This document shows, one piece after another, positions 9,317 to 20,779 of a DNA stretch of 64,000 bases. This stretch comes from Geranomyces variabilis (Eukaryota; Chytridiomycota; Chytridiomycetes; Spizellomycetales; Powellomycetaceae). A program made the translations under genes and the position numbers. The notes under the pieces are model-generated. The model worked only from the letters and a program-made list of their open reading frames with translations. It did no database searches and was not told where the DNA came from. How positions within the stretch are numbered: position 1 is the first letter of the stretch; each line of letters opens with the position of its first letter. The stretch spans positions 892,417 to 956,416 of the forward strand of contig JADGJP010000003.1 of the NCBI GenBank assembly GCA_027603065.1, in the 5' to 3' direction.

Positions 9317-11104
9317 CTAGGTCCAACGCGGGGACGGAGGCGCCGGCTCTCCCCCATCGGCTGGCTGCTGCTGTTGCTGTCCTTGCTGGCCCTGTTGGGG
9401 CCGATGTTGCTGTTGCTGGTGCTGGCCGTTGAAGTTTGGCCCACGCTCGCCGCCGTTGGTTGCAACAACGTGAGCAAAACGGCAACTGTCGCCGTAACGG
9501 CAGGCACCCCGCGCAAAGAACTGGCATGGAATGGCCGGTCGTCCCACACCTATATTGCTATTCCCAATTCCGTCACCACCATGCCGAGACATCGCTGGGC
9601 TGCTGTGATGCGAAATCTGCGGAGATCTTGCGAAATCTTGATACGGCGAAGCCGGTGGGGCTGGAGACGCGGCGCCGTTGTGTTGCTGTGTTGGCGGCGG
9701 CGGTTGGTGGTGCGGGTGCTGCATGTGGGGGTCGTGCAGTGGCGGCTGCGAGGGATGCATGGCCGGGTGCGGGAAATATGGGCCTTGGTTCGCATACGGA
9801 ATGTGGAGCTGCTGTTGCATGTGGTGAGGCGGTTGGTAGTTGTGCTGTCCTCCGTACTGTGGACGAGAATGGAAGCCTGCGGGCGGATAACCCGACATGC
9901 CGTGGTCTTGCCCACCGAAAATTGGTCCTGGCGATGCGATTGGCGTTGCCAGCGATTGGTTTTGAACTGGAGGCGGTGGGAGCGAAGCTGTGAACAGGTT
10001 TCAGCGGTAAGATGGGATCAGCATGTATTCTGGAAAACGTTGTTAGCTTCAACAACATACATAAATCCCAGATCTTGATTGTTCCTTCAGCGCCAGCAGT
10101 AATAAGCCGCTGCCTATGTACTGCAACAACGTTGACGCTGAGGCGATGAGCTCTTATCATTGCACTAAGACGGCCTGAGCGCAAGTCCCACAAGCGGACG
10201 AATCCGTTCCAAGTTGCACTGATAAGGCCGGCTGTGCTGGTCAGGTCAATAGCAGTCACGTACGCTCCATGGTCTTCGAATCTCCGGAGCATGAGTGTTT
10301 GACCCCACTCGATGACAGCTTGGTCGTTTCCACTGGTAAACATGGCGCCGGTGGAGAGGAGCTTGATGTCCGTAGTTTCTGAAGTGTGCCCTTCTAACAT
10401 GGCAAGCTGCTGGCCAGTCTGCATGGCGAAAACAGCGAGAGTCCCATCGCTCAGACCAACGACAAGGCGGATGCCGTCGCCAGCCATGCACGCAACGGTT
10501 CCAGAACCTTCTCCTGTAATTGGCAACTCATTTATAGGACCACTTTGGTCGCAAGTGGCGAGGTCCCATTCGTAGACCGTGCGGCCCTCGCCGCTGCCAG
10601 AAAAGAGGCGGCCGCTTGGTGAATCGTAATGCAGAGCATGGGTCGCTGGGCTCGAGAGGACGTGGCGACAGGCACCGGTGGCAAGATCCCACACGCGTAG
10701 AGTGTCGTCCCAAGAGCCACTGAAGAGGAGGCCGTCGCCAGCGGCCAGCGCGCGAATCCAGCGAGTATGTCCCTTGAAGATGCGCGCCTCGGTGTGAGTT
10801 TCCAAGTCCCATTCCTGTCACAGCACGAAAAAGGAGGAGGAAGCAAATTGGCGTTCCAGGAGAAGGGGTAGAAGTAAGCGCCACAGGCCGGCTTGTGCGT
10901 AAAAGTCCAAATCGCTCGCGCACTCGAAGAGAGTCTCGGTCCTGCACTGCATACATGCAGAGACCGTTTCTAACGTACGCGAATCTCCTTGTCTTTCCCA
11001 GCCGAGTAGAGCTTGCCGTCAAAGATGCAAAGAGTGGAGATGGAGTTTGAGTGGCCTCGCATCTCGGCGACCGGCGCCGCGACCTGCAGCTCTGTTTCGT
11101 TCAT
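9317..11104 (-). CDS. WD40-repeat protein with C-terminal CCCH zinc finger
   Basis: Exons 11104-10979, 10814-10061 and 9987-9317 join in phases 0 and 1 to give 516 residues. The first two exons encode about seven WD repeats (residues 1-293), with repeated GH...W/D signatures such as VRLWDL and IKIWDL. The third encodes a Pro/Gln/His-rich linker and then, near residue 450, a CCCH finger, CQFFARGACRYGDSCRFAH (C-x7-C-x5-C-x3-H), followed by a Gln-rich tail. CCCH plus WD40 occurs in plant ZFWD proteins, but there the finger precedes the propeller. A role in mRNA binding with protein scaffolding is inferred. The second junction is the only tested one that avoids an immediate stop and enters the frame encoding the finger. 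Confidence 0.78.
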
Positions 11105-11332
11105 TGTTGCGAGGGCCGAGAGAATGAAAATCTGGGAGCGATGAGGGGCCGTCGATAGCGACACCGGGGGGCGGGTTGCGGCGCTGGACGAGAGCCAATG
11201 CAGCGGGCAGGCAGTCACGTGATCCGCGCCACCTGTCAAACTATTGTAACTCAGCTAAACGTCTCAATTTGGATAGCTCAAAGCCCCGGACTGTCTACAA
11301 GACTCACGACTCGCTTCACTACAAGACTCGCA

Positions 11333-14300
11333 ATGAACAGCGAAGGGCCAGTACGCCGTGTAGCCGCTTCGGCTAAAAAGGATGCTTCTCAGAGCTCTGC
11401 CGGCTCTGCTGCTCCGCGCCACGCTTCGCAGACGAAAAGCAAATCTCGCGCTTCGTGGGCACGGTTGCCGCTTGTCGTAACGATTCTGGCTGTAATCGGT
11501 GAGAGTCTGCTGCTGTCGCCTGTGGCGAGCGCATCTCGTTCTTCTGTACTTAGTCCGATTCTATTTCTGTCCCGTAAGTTCCATTGGCCATATGGCTTGG
11601 ATCCTCTTCTGACGGAACAGGTACCTCTAGACGCAGGACTCGAAGTCCGATCAAGCGCGACCAGGGGCCGGAATCTGCCAGGGGCACCCCGTCCTACTCG
11701 TGCAACCCTGCTACATGCGTCCTTCCAAATTGCCATTGCCCGAGGCAGACACCACCAGGAAACTTGGCTGTCGAAAAGTATGGAACTCCTCGAGTCGCTC
11801 CACTTGCGTAAACACTGTCAGCTTCCTGACGCTTTTCTCGAAAGCACTCCACAATTTGTGCTCCTGACGTTCGATGATGCCGTTCAGATTGTCACATACC
11901 CGCTGGCAGTGAATGCGACCGCAGGAACGACCAACCCGAACCACTGTCGCATGCCCGCGACCTTCTTCGTGTCAACGCAATATACGAATTATCACATGGT
12001 CCAAATGCTCTATAAAAGCGGGCACGAAGTACAAAGCCTGTGTGTGGTATACGCGGTGTTTCATTAAACAACATTGACAGCTGTCGATCGTGCCTTCCGC
12101 CAGATTGCAGCCCACACTATGACACATGTGGGAAACCCCATGACTCCCGAGATCAATGGCAGCCGGGCCGCCATCAATGGTGGGCAGACCTTTCCCGAAT
12201 GTCTTCGCCTTTCAGAGAGCTGAAGTTTTTGTTTTTGGGTCCAGCGTTCGCCGGGATTCCTTTGTCCGACCTTCGTGGCTTCCGCGCGCCTTTCCTTCTC
12301 TACAACCTCTCAACTTTGGAAACGATTCACGATCTTGGCTTCACTTATGACATCTCCAATCCGGTCGATCCGCCGGGGGACGTATATTGGCCCTACACCC
12401 TGGATAACGGCTGGCCTGTTCCATGGTGAGCTCATTGCGAATTAGACGAGCGAAGGAACATAGGCACAAACATCTCAACAACTTCTTTTATTTTTGCGTA
12501 TTCGCAAAGCTTCACCGGGGACTGTGGGGATTACTCGCGGCGGTTCCCGGGTCTGTGGGAGATCTCTATGAATTCGCTGATCGACACGAATGGTTACGAC
12601 TACGCTTCTATGGACCCGCCGGGAACTCCTGAGTTCCTGATGGATCTCATGCAGCACAACTTCAAGCTGCACTGGGATAACGGTCGTTTGCCATTTGGAC
12701 TATGGTAAATTGCCGCGGTGGCAGTGGTTATTGCGACTCTATTTACAAATGGTTTGAAAGGCTGCACCCAGCTTGGTTCATGGACGACCCTGCGCACGAC
12801 CGCATTGCGCTGTTAACGGATTTTTATGCCTGGGTCAAGAAATACACGGACAATCAGGTATGCACGAGTCATTGGAAAAGTGTAACGGATGCTTGCTGTT
12901 GACAGCTCGCAAAGCTCTGCTAACATTTGTTAAATAGACCTGGTTTGTTACTGCAGCCCAACTAATCGAGTGGACGCGGAATCCGATCGGCCTGGACAAG
13001 CCAGACGCCCTGGCTGACATGTTCGATTGCCCATGGGAAGATCCGGTCGAAGCGTTTAACGCCTCTCATACATCTGTCGAGGTCTGTAATGGCATTGACG
13101 ACAATCTCAGTAAGCGCATCAAAAATTTGGTTCTCGTTATTGGGCGCGGATCCAGAAAGAGTAATGTTGACTCCCTTTCAGACGGCCGCATTGACGAAGG
13201 CGTGTTACTGTCCTGCAATCTCGGCACGTACTTTACCGATACCTGCTGTTACTGTCCAAAAACCGAACCCATGCCGGACAATCCCGTTCCGGATCCGCTC
13301 CCAGGGTCCGGACTGGTCCAACCCTCAACTTGCGTCAACGTGATTCCCGAAGGCGGCTGCGTACAAGGCACGTGGTCAGGCACGGCCTGTGAGTGCGTAT
13401 GCATTGGGAGCGGCAACCAGGCAAGCAATGGATTTTGCCAGGACGAGCACGGCGCGTGCACGGTGGTCAAGACGTACGATGCTACGAAAAAACTGTTTTT
13501 GTGCCCTGGTGAGTAGACGATAGGAAAATGCCGCTTGCATATTCAAACCTAGGTATTGACATGGAAAACGCACAGGTGACGTTCCGGCCACGCCTACTGC
13601 GGCGACTACTGCGGCTGGCGCATCCGCTTCTTCGGCTGCGGCCCCAGGTATGCAGATTTTGACTGTTCGCCGCAAACCAAGGCCATTTTCTTCCTTACCT
13701 TGTTAATATCTTTTCCACAGGTGCAGTGGGCACAAGCACTTCTGGTAAGAGACGCCGCAAGCCATTGTCCGCCTCTCTTGCTATTCGGTGATTGACGCCG
13801 TTCTCTGCCGTCTATTTAGGTGAAGTGCAAGCGCCGAAAGGTTCTAGTGTGCAGGCTTCTGCAACGCCGACATTCGCACCGTCGGTGCCGTCCTCCCCGT
13901 CTCAAATTCCATGCCCGGCTCCATCTGGAGGATGCATGGAAGGCGCGTGGCTAACAACGTCGTGCAAGTGCGTTTGTAGCGGGGCCGGAAATCCGCTGAG
14001 CGCCGGCTACTGTCTGGATGCGCGGGGCGCATGCACGATCCCTAAGGTGTGGGACGCAGCGGGTGGTTCATACCTTTGTCCTGGTAAGACGCATGGCAGT
14101 TTGATCTGAATGAACCATGTGACAAGCTTTTCAACATTTCCTTCCTTCGCACTAGGTGATGCGACTGTCGGAGTGTCAGCTGCAGCCGGATCTTCACAGA
14201 CATCTTCGGCGCAGACATCGTCGACGACGGGTGCAGCAGGTGCTGACGCCGCGAATCGGGCCCACGCCGGAAGCGCTGTGTCCCGCGGGTGCACCAAAAA

Positions 14301-14367
14301 TCGCCCCGGTTGGATGTTGATGTTTGCAATGACTGCGGCGCTTGTGGTTTGGACATACGCCAGATGA
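11333..14367 (+). CDS. Chitin deacetylase (CE4) with two Cys-rich modules and GPI-type tail
   Basis: Secreted or wall-anchored polysaccharide deacetylase converting chitin to chitosan. Proposed exons: 11333-11573, 11621-11777, 11845-12028, 12104-12179, 12245-12425, 12510-12704, 12761-12857, 12938-13109, 13182-13508, 13576-13647, 13721-13744, 13820-14083, 14156-14367 (733 residues). There is a hydrophobic N-terminal signal/anchor, then a Cys-rich lead (CNPATCVLPNCHC). CE4 motifs follow: TFDDA (metal Asp), HTMTH (metal His pair), RGFRAPF and LWLHPAWF. Two copies of a Cys-rich module (about residues 515-570 and 620-670) share GC-x-x-G-x-W, C-x-C-x-C and LCPG. A Ser/Thr/Ala-rich stretch and a C-terminal hydrophobic segment suggest a GPI signal. 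The first intron could instead start at 11499, shortening the signal region by 25 residues. Confidence 0.82.
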
Positions 14368-14561
14368 GAGTGTTTTGGTGAATACAGCGGTGTCCGAGTT
14401 TCGGCTCACCATGACTCACAGGTCATGACTCACACCCTCTTTGTGAAAAGCCAAATATCGCACTTGTATGAAATTGTTATATCAAAATTTTCTGCACTGG
14501 GTAGTGGCTAATCTGTTTGCTATCATATGGCAACGGCCGGTACGCCTTCATCGCGAGTAAC

Positions 14562-17500
14562 CTACACCCTCGTTCGCTTGAGCTGCTCCTCCTCGCGAAT
14601 TTCTGAAAGAATCTCTTGACAAGTTTGCACTGTGCGCTGGAGGAAACGGTTTTTGCCTAGTACGATGGACGCACATCCGGCACAACCAAGCATAGGGTTA
14701 GAAAACGGTGACAAAGACAAAGGTGGTGACGGCTTCAAACCACAACTTACTAAGTTGAGGTAAAATGCCTGTCAGAAGTGCGCGCTTTGGCATGCCCTGT
14801 TTGTCAAGCCTGTTAGCCCAGATTCAAAAAATCAAAGGACGCAGAGGCGGAGATTATGTACCAGAATGAATGGGTTCCAGTCTGTATCGTTCAAGCCAGG
14901 CGATCCCGTAGTTGGGCTGAAAAGGCACGGAGAAGTATGCTTTAGGGTGGATGCAAGAATGTGGCACGATTGCACGATACCCTTCCCACCTGTGCCGCGG
15001 GCCCAAAAGATCATCGCACAACTCCTGCGTTTTTGATATGGCGCCCTCGTCCGCTAGCTTGATAGCGTACCAGTTCAGCCAGCGCTGATACTCCTTCGCG
15101 GTGCGCATAGTAGCCGCGCATGCCATGTGATTCTGAAAAAACAACCCTCGTTTGAGTACCGCGATGTCTTTTCCTTGCTTGGCTCACGTCATTTTCCTGC
15201 ACTTACCTCTAGCTGTGCCAGCGTCTTACTCCCGAGGGCAGCTTTACTCAAGTGCAACGCGGGCAGCTCGGCACCGCCGCCGATCTTCATCCACGCTTGC
15301 ATGTTTGGGTGGTACGTGTATGACTCATTTGTCGAGGTTGTCAGCACCGGCATGCCCTCGCGGCGGAGATATGCCGATCGTATCACGATGGCTTCACCGT
15401 CATCTTCCGGACTGGCGCCATTTTCGGTTTCGGCAGATGGCGGGCGCAAGAGATGTATGATGCTCGTGCGACTGATCGTGGTCGTCTGTAACACAACGTT
15501 CCAGACGTTGAGCGTCCCAATGGCAGTGAGGCACATGAGATAGTCGCCCTGTGAGGTTAGAAACGACGTCGGCGCCTCCAAAAACATGCATGGCAGTAGT
15601 CTGCAAATTGGCAACATCAGAAATCCGAAGGTTGCACGTGGCCTACTAATCAACAAGGTCCCGTACCTTCGGCCCGCTGGTGAATAACAGTATACGCTGC
15701 CATCCACGCAAGCGACCGCGACAAATGCAGGCGTTCCAGTGATCTGCAGCACTTTGGATGGTACTGTGTCTATCCATAGGGTTTCGGGTTCCTTTCCTGG
15801 TGCTGCTCCTCGGTTGCAGCGGATCTTGGGTATTGCTGTGAAAGTGCAGTTGATGTGAATGGCAGAGCACGTTGCCTAAATCTCCCGGACTCAACGCACG
15901 TTTCGCATTATTGTCGCATTCCAACGAGAGCGACTCCATGTCTTTCCCGGTTGGAACCTCGATCACGATGGAAGGTCGCAAACTCGGGATCGCCAGATTT
16001 ACCGGCCGGCGCGCGTCCATGACTGTTGGAAGAACGTAGCGCACGGCTTCGGTCTCTCCGCTCTCCACTTCGGTTCGTTTTCGCTTGACGCTGGCGGCGG
16101 GAATTCCAAAAGATGAGGGCGAGCTCTCCAAACTGTCCGTAAGCTCGCTCATACGATTGCTGAACCCATTCTTCGGGGGTGCGTGCACGTTCTTTGAAAA
16201 TGTCGTTGCTTCGGGGCCACTAATGCGAAGGACACTCCAAGATTAGATAACGCAGCCATGCCCCGGAAAGGTATCTACGTCGGCAAGAATTGTAACTCAC
16301 GCGCTGAGAAATGTGGGTGTAATTCGCTTCCGACCGTCAGGTGTTTGACTAACTCGTTGCGCGATAGGCTTTGCTGGTCTTGCGGCAGGCGCAGCTTGAG
16401 GAGTGAACGGACCCGACATCGGCTGAGATGAGCTTCCAGGACCCAAGAGGGCAGAAATTCGAGTGGAAGAAGCCTCTTTATCTTGCGCGCGAGCAAGCTC
16501 CTCGAGCTCCAGCTGAGCAACGCTCTCAATCACAGCTTTGCGTTTCACCCCCAGTGTTGTAAGAGCCCGCTCCTATTGCCGAACCTTAGGTCAGCCGATA
16601 GAACTCATGTTTGAGGCAACGAGTGGCACCTGCCTTTTCTCCTGGTGGCAAAAGCACTCCCAATTCGTCTTTGTCAAAGGCCAAAACGCCTATTGTTCCA
16701 TCATACGAGCAAGCAAACAGACACTCTCCGCTTGGCGCCCTGTGAATTGCGGAGGGTGGGTCATGCTCAAGCTTGGTTAAAAGGCTTGATGCTCTGCTTA
16801 CCAACAAAGGTCAAGAATGCTGTGGTGAAAGAAGTCTTGGCTCACAAGTAATGAATGCGCACTTGCCGACTGCCAAATAGATATTGCATTGTCTTGACCA
16901 CCGACGGCGCATATAGCTGTCGTAGTAGTCGACCCGTCCGCTGCTTTGCCTTCGAAAAGTTGGGGGTTGAATGCCTATATAGCGGCTGATCAAAACGAGC
17001 CGTCCGACGCCGATCTGCAATAAACCACTGATGATCTTACCGCGCATTCAATCGGACCGCGGTGGCCGACCAAGCTCAGATCCGTGGTCCAGCCGTCTCT
17101 TTGGATCATTGGCGCCACAGGACGATTCCCGCTCTCTCCGTTCGCGGTGATCAGACAGCTTCCTTCTGGTGACCAGCTTAGCCGTCGGAAGAATGTCGTG
17201 GACGCTGCCGCTTCGTAAGGCTTTGTGATGGACTTTTCCTCGCTCCAATCCGCAACTCGCCAAATCTTGGTTGTCTTGTCATCAGACTGCCATACATGGG
17301 TCAGTGACAACGGCTCGAACGCCCCACCTTAAGTGATAGAGCATACCTGAGATGCCAAGTATTTGCCGACCGGATCCCAAGTGACTCCTTTTACAAACGC
17401 AGTATGCGCTGATAGCTTTCGAATCAAGTCTGAAAACGACGCAGAGGGGTCTCAGCCTATCTGGAAGGTGTTTGCTCATCCATTTTGCAAAAACTCCATT

Positions 17501-18268
17501 ACCGAATCCTTGGCCATCCCAAATATACACCGTCGTCTCAAACCCGCACGATGCAAGATATTTGTTTTCGGGTGACCAAGCCAAATCGGCCACGTCTGTG
17601 TTTGAGGCCAAGTCAGCATCAAGTGCCAACTTCCCCAACAACCGAGTGAGACATGCACCTGATTCATGCCCGGTGAGCACTTTTACAGCTCGCCATGATT
17701 CCACAGGCGGACCAGAGTCCGTGTCGATTAGCAAATTCCGTGAGATCATGGTCCTGGTGATAGATTGATTGATCAGTCCTGTGGAGGCGAGCCGGTCAAA
17801 TGGTTCATATCGCGCTCACTTGTCTTGCTTCCACAGTACAATTTTGAAGTCGTCCGCCCCAGAAGCCAAGTAAGTTCCATCATCGTTCGACCAGCGTACA
17901 CAGAGAACAGAGCCTAGACAGCCAAAAGACCTGTTTAGGGCTTCGCGGTCGTTTCCAGACGCCGTCGACACTCCGACCCCATACCACTGTGAGCAGCTAA
18001 TGTTGCTAGCAGCTTTGGGGTGTTGCTGTCACTTTCGAGTTTATCTTCATATACAGGATCCAGGTTCCATAGCTTGATTTTGGAGTCTTGAAGACGAGAA
18101 GCGTAAGCCTGCGACCGCGGTACCAGCAATGTCCTCAACGCCCCACGCGGTACCCTGTCCTCCTGTTGCGAGCCGATTGCCTAGCGGATGGACAGCCAGG
18201 GAATATATGGGCGTCAGGTGGCTCTTGTCATTTTTGTGAGCTATCCATGGCGGACTGAAAATGAACAT
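14562..18268 (-). CDS. HIR1: Histone chaperone HIRA/HIR1
   Basis: Replication-independent H3/H4 deposition factor and histone-gene corepressor. Seventeen exons: 18268-18154, 18086-17985, 17913-17820, 17753-17659, 17595-17503, 17429-17347, 17286-17041, 16974-16802, 16739-16658, 16572-16301, 16219-15900, 15835-15667, 15600-15207, 15132-14990, 14916-14862, 14796-14751, 14656-14562; the sum, 2577 nt, closes into 858 residues. N-terminal WD repeats include ATGGQDSKIKLWNL and GHESDVADLAWSPENKYLAS. A B-domain-like ASF1-binding motif follows (VSQTPDGRKRITPTFL). The C-terminal Hira domain has YSPAGRR, the NHMACAATMRTAKEY helix and a terminal NRFLQRTVQ helix. Length fits fungal HIR1. The donor of exon 9 is the weak point: the conserved VLLPPGEK after it reads as coding but shifts frame. 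Confidence 0.88.
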
Positions 18269-18715
18269 TGTGGCCAGGCGACAGAGGCAGCACGGACAAC
18301 GGAAGGATGTCACCGTCGCCGAATTCGAGGTGCGAGTCACTTGCTGTCCGAGAGAGTCCGCCTCGCTCTTGCGGAGACTGCTTTGTGCTTCATTCCCATC
18401 CCATTCCTTCCCTCCTCAACATCTCAAGAACGACCGTCTTGGCTCCCTCGGGTCGGTTACGCTAAACACCCTTCTTTGCCGGCCAGCGACGACGCAAAAA
18501 GCGAAACGGACAGCGTCACCCGCGTCGTCTCCCAATAGGAAACCCGCACCTGTCCTGCCACACACAAACTCGCGCATTGGCTTCGACGTCCATTGCACAA
18601 GGTCTCGTGCCTGGGCGTCCGTCCTCCTCAAGCACCGCTTCTCGGTCTTCGATACCCTCCTCGTCTCACAGCCTGTGAGGCTTGATCAAGATACCCGGTA
18701 TACCCACCACCCACG
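18269..18715. other. Divergent promoter region
   Basis: A 447-bp region between the starts of HIR1 (-) and the next gene (+). It is pyrimidine-rich on the + strand. No exon or conserved element was recognised. Confidence 0.45.
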
Positions 18716-20325
18716 ATGATGTCAATGGACTTTGACACGGCCGCGGCTCCCACCGCACCGGCGTCTACCGGACCTACCATTAAGAGCCTCTCGGCCACTT
18801 ATGCTGCAATTTTCACACGTCCCGAGCTGTATACCCGTCCTCAATACCACACGCTGCGTGCTGAAACGCCGGCCCCACTTTCAAGGACCCCGTCAGGGCT
18901 TTCGGACACTCCCAGCGCGGCCTCGTCGACTTCTGCGTCACCCATCGTCTCTTCTCCGTGGCCAACTTCACGCAGCGGCGGAGGAGGTGACGGCGCTATG
19001 GACAACGTGGCAGCTTTCTTCTCACGCTCCACGCTTGCAGAGCCTCAAGAGGGTTTGTGGGATATGGACGAAGACCAACCGGACCACGAACTCGCAGGCT
19101 CTGAATTCGACAAACTTCCCGAACGATCAGCCAATATACCCCTCGTTCCTGCTGCTTTTACTCGCGGCATGTCCGACTCGTCTCCGGTTGCCAGCCGCGC
19201 TGTCAAAAGGGTTTCGATAGCTCGAGGGACCAAGACCGCTGGCCCAAATGAACGCAACCAAATTACCAATGTGAGCAATGGTGCTACAATTAAGCTTGCG
19301 ATTCCCTGCCTAACGCGATGATGTCTTTTACCAGTACTTCGATTATTCGCCCGTTGCTTTGACACCAAAACCCGCCAATGTTGTTGCGAACCAGAACAAG
19401 CCCAACGTCTTGGAACTGCCCATTACAAAGCCAGGTCGTCAGCAGAAGCGCAAGAGCAAGGACTTGTGCAGCACACCCGCCGTGCCACCGCGCGAGGACA
19501 AGGTGATCAGGAGCAAAAACCGAACCTCAGCTGCGATTTCTACAGCTCCAAGCACGTCGGCTCGCACGTCTACTACTAGCTTTGCACCCTCGGTTGCTGA
19601 GCGTGACACCGACGTCGCAACTAGACCCGTCCGTCAAACCTTTGCTAGAACCGTTACTGTTGGGACATATTTGTCCTGGTCGCGCAAGACTACACCTAAC
19701 ATTAATGTCGCACCGCGTCGCATCCCGCGCCCCGCCCGTCCAGTGCTTCCTGCCACAGCTGACAGGCTTGGCCCGCAGAGTTTTGCAGGCACGCCTGGCC
19801 AAGATAGCATCCATGAAGATGTATACTCACACGTGTCGAGCGATAAGGAAGATGAGGAAGATTCCGCGAATCTGGACATGTCTCCAACTCACGCCAGCCG
19901 CCCGCGCTACACCAGATCAGTCACCGTTCCAATTATAACTGTCTGCTCACCGCCCAGGAAGTCTTCCATGTCGTGCCAAGATGATCTTTACCTTCGCAAC
20001 AACCTGCGCACGCCATCGCCCGCCCGCCCTGCCAGACACGCTGCAAGTGCCGCTGCTGCGAGGCCCAATAGTAACGTCTCAGGACCTATTGACGTCCCGA
20101 GCAGGAAAAACAGGCTCATGAGGCCGATGCCCATGGCCTTAATCACAAGCAACGACATTGCCGCGTCGCCGGACAGCTTGAACTTGATTGCAGCGCTGCA
20201 GTGCGGGTACACAGCAGCCGCCTTCAAGTGTCCCGACCGCAACGTAAGTGTCCCTCCCATAGCACTTCTGATGCTCAAGCGCCGCAGGGTTCTGACTTCT
20301 TTCTTTGCGACAGCCTTTCCTGTGA
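18716..20325 (+). CDS. Unassigned Ser/Pro/Arg-rich protein
   Basis: Not recognised. Exons 18716-19270 and 19335-20243 join in phase 0; a third, 20314-20325, adds PFL and a stop after a strong GTAAGT donor (491 residues). If that last intron is kept, the protein ends at 20354 with a basic tail instead. The sequence is low-complexity, Ser/Thr/Pro/Ala-rich with many basic patches (KPGRQQKRKSKD, WSRKTTPNINV, RYTRSVTVP) and short acidic stretches, so it is probably disordered. Several RxxS/T sites suggest phosphorylation. The N-terminus carries a short repeat-like element (FTRPELYTRPQYHTLR). No membrane segment or catalytic motif was seen. It is divergent from HIR1, with 447 bp between. Confidence 0.65.
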
Positions 20326-20779
20326 AGCGTTCGCTCATTGCTCGTGTGTTTTGACTGGGTCGCGGGTGTCCTAGAGAAATCGTGGGACCGCTGGGACGCG
20401 GCCTTAATTTTGGGATTTGGAGGTATTTATTGTATTTTAACGATGAACGCTCCGGCGCTGTGCGCGCAACGGGTGTGAAAGGCCTTGTTTTTGAGTTTGG
20501 CAAATATATTTATTGCACATGGAAACGCAGGTGGTGCTTTCTTTCCAAGCACGAAGTCTGCTCGGGCTGGTCGACAGCAGGGTCGACAGCGGGCACGGTC
20601 CAGCGAGCGCAACTCTATAATCCCTAAAATGGTCAAGTGAACAATGGTGACTCATGCTGCGCTTTTTGTTGCGAACGGTTCTCCCCCGCGTTCGCTTCGG
20701 CGTTTGCCGCGACTCAATCCTTCCTGGCCAGCAGCCATGGTGGTAGGTCGAAAGTCGTCCTGCCTGCTTCAGTGAGGGC
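20326..20779. other. Intergenic region upstream of TMEM115
   Basis: About 450 bp. It contains a TGACTCA site (20648-20654) roughly 125 bp before the TMEM115 start. No recognisable exon was found, although an upstream 5' exon for TMEM115 cannot be excluded. Confidence 0.35.

Noticed and set aside
14368-14561. Paired TGACTCA motif as a terminator or hairpin
   Set aside because: The two copies are direct, not inverted, and lie between convergent genes; no stem-loop was found.
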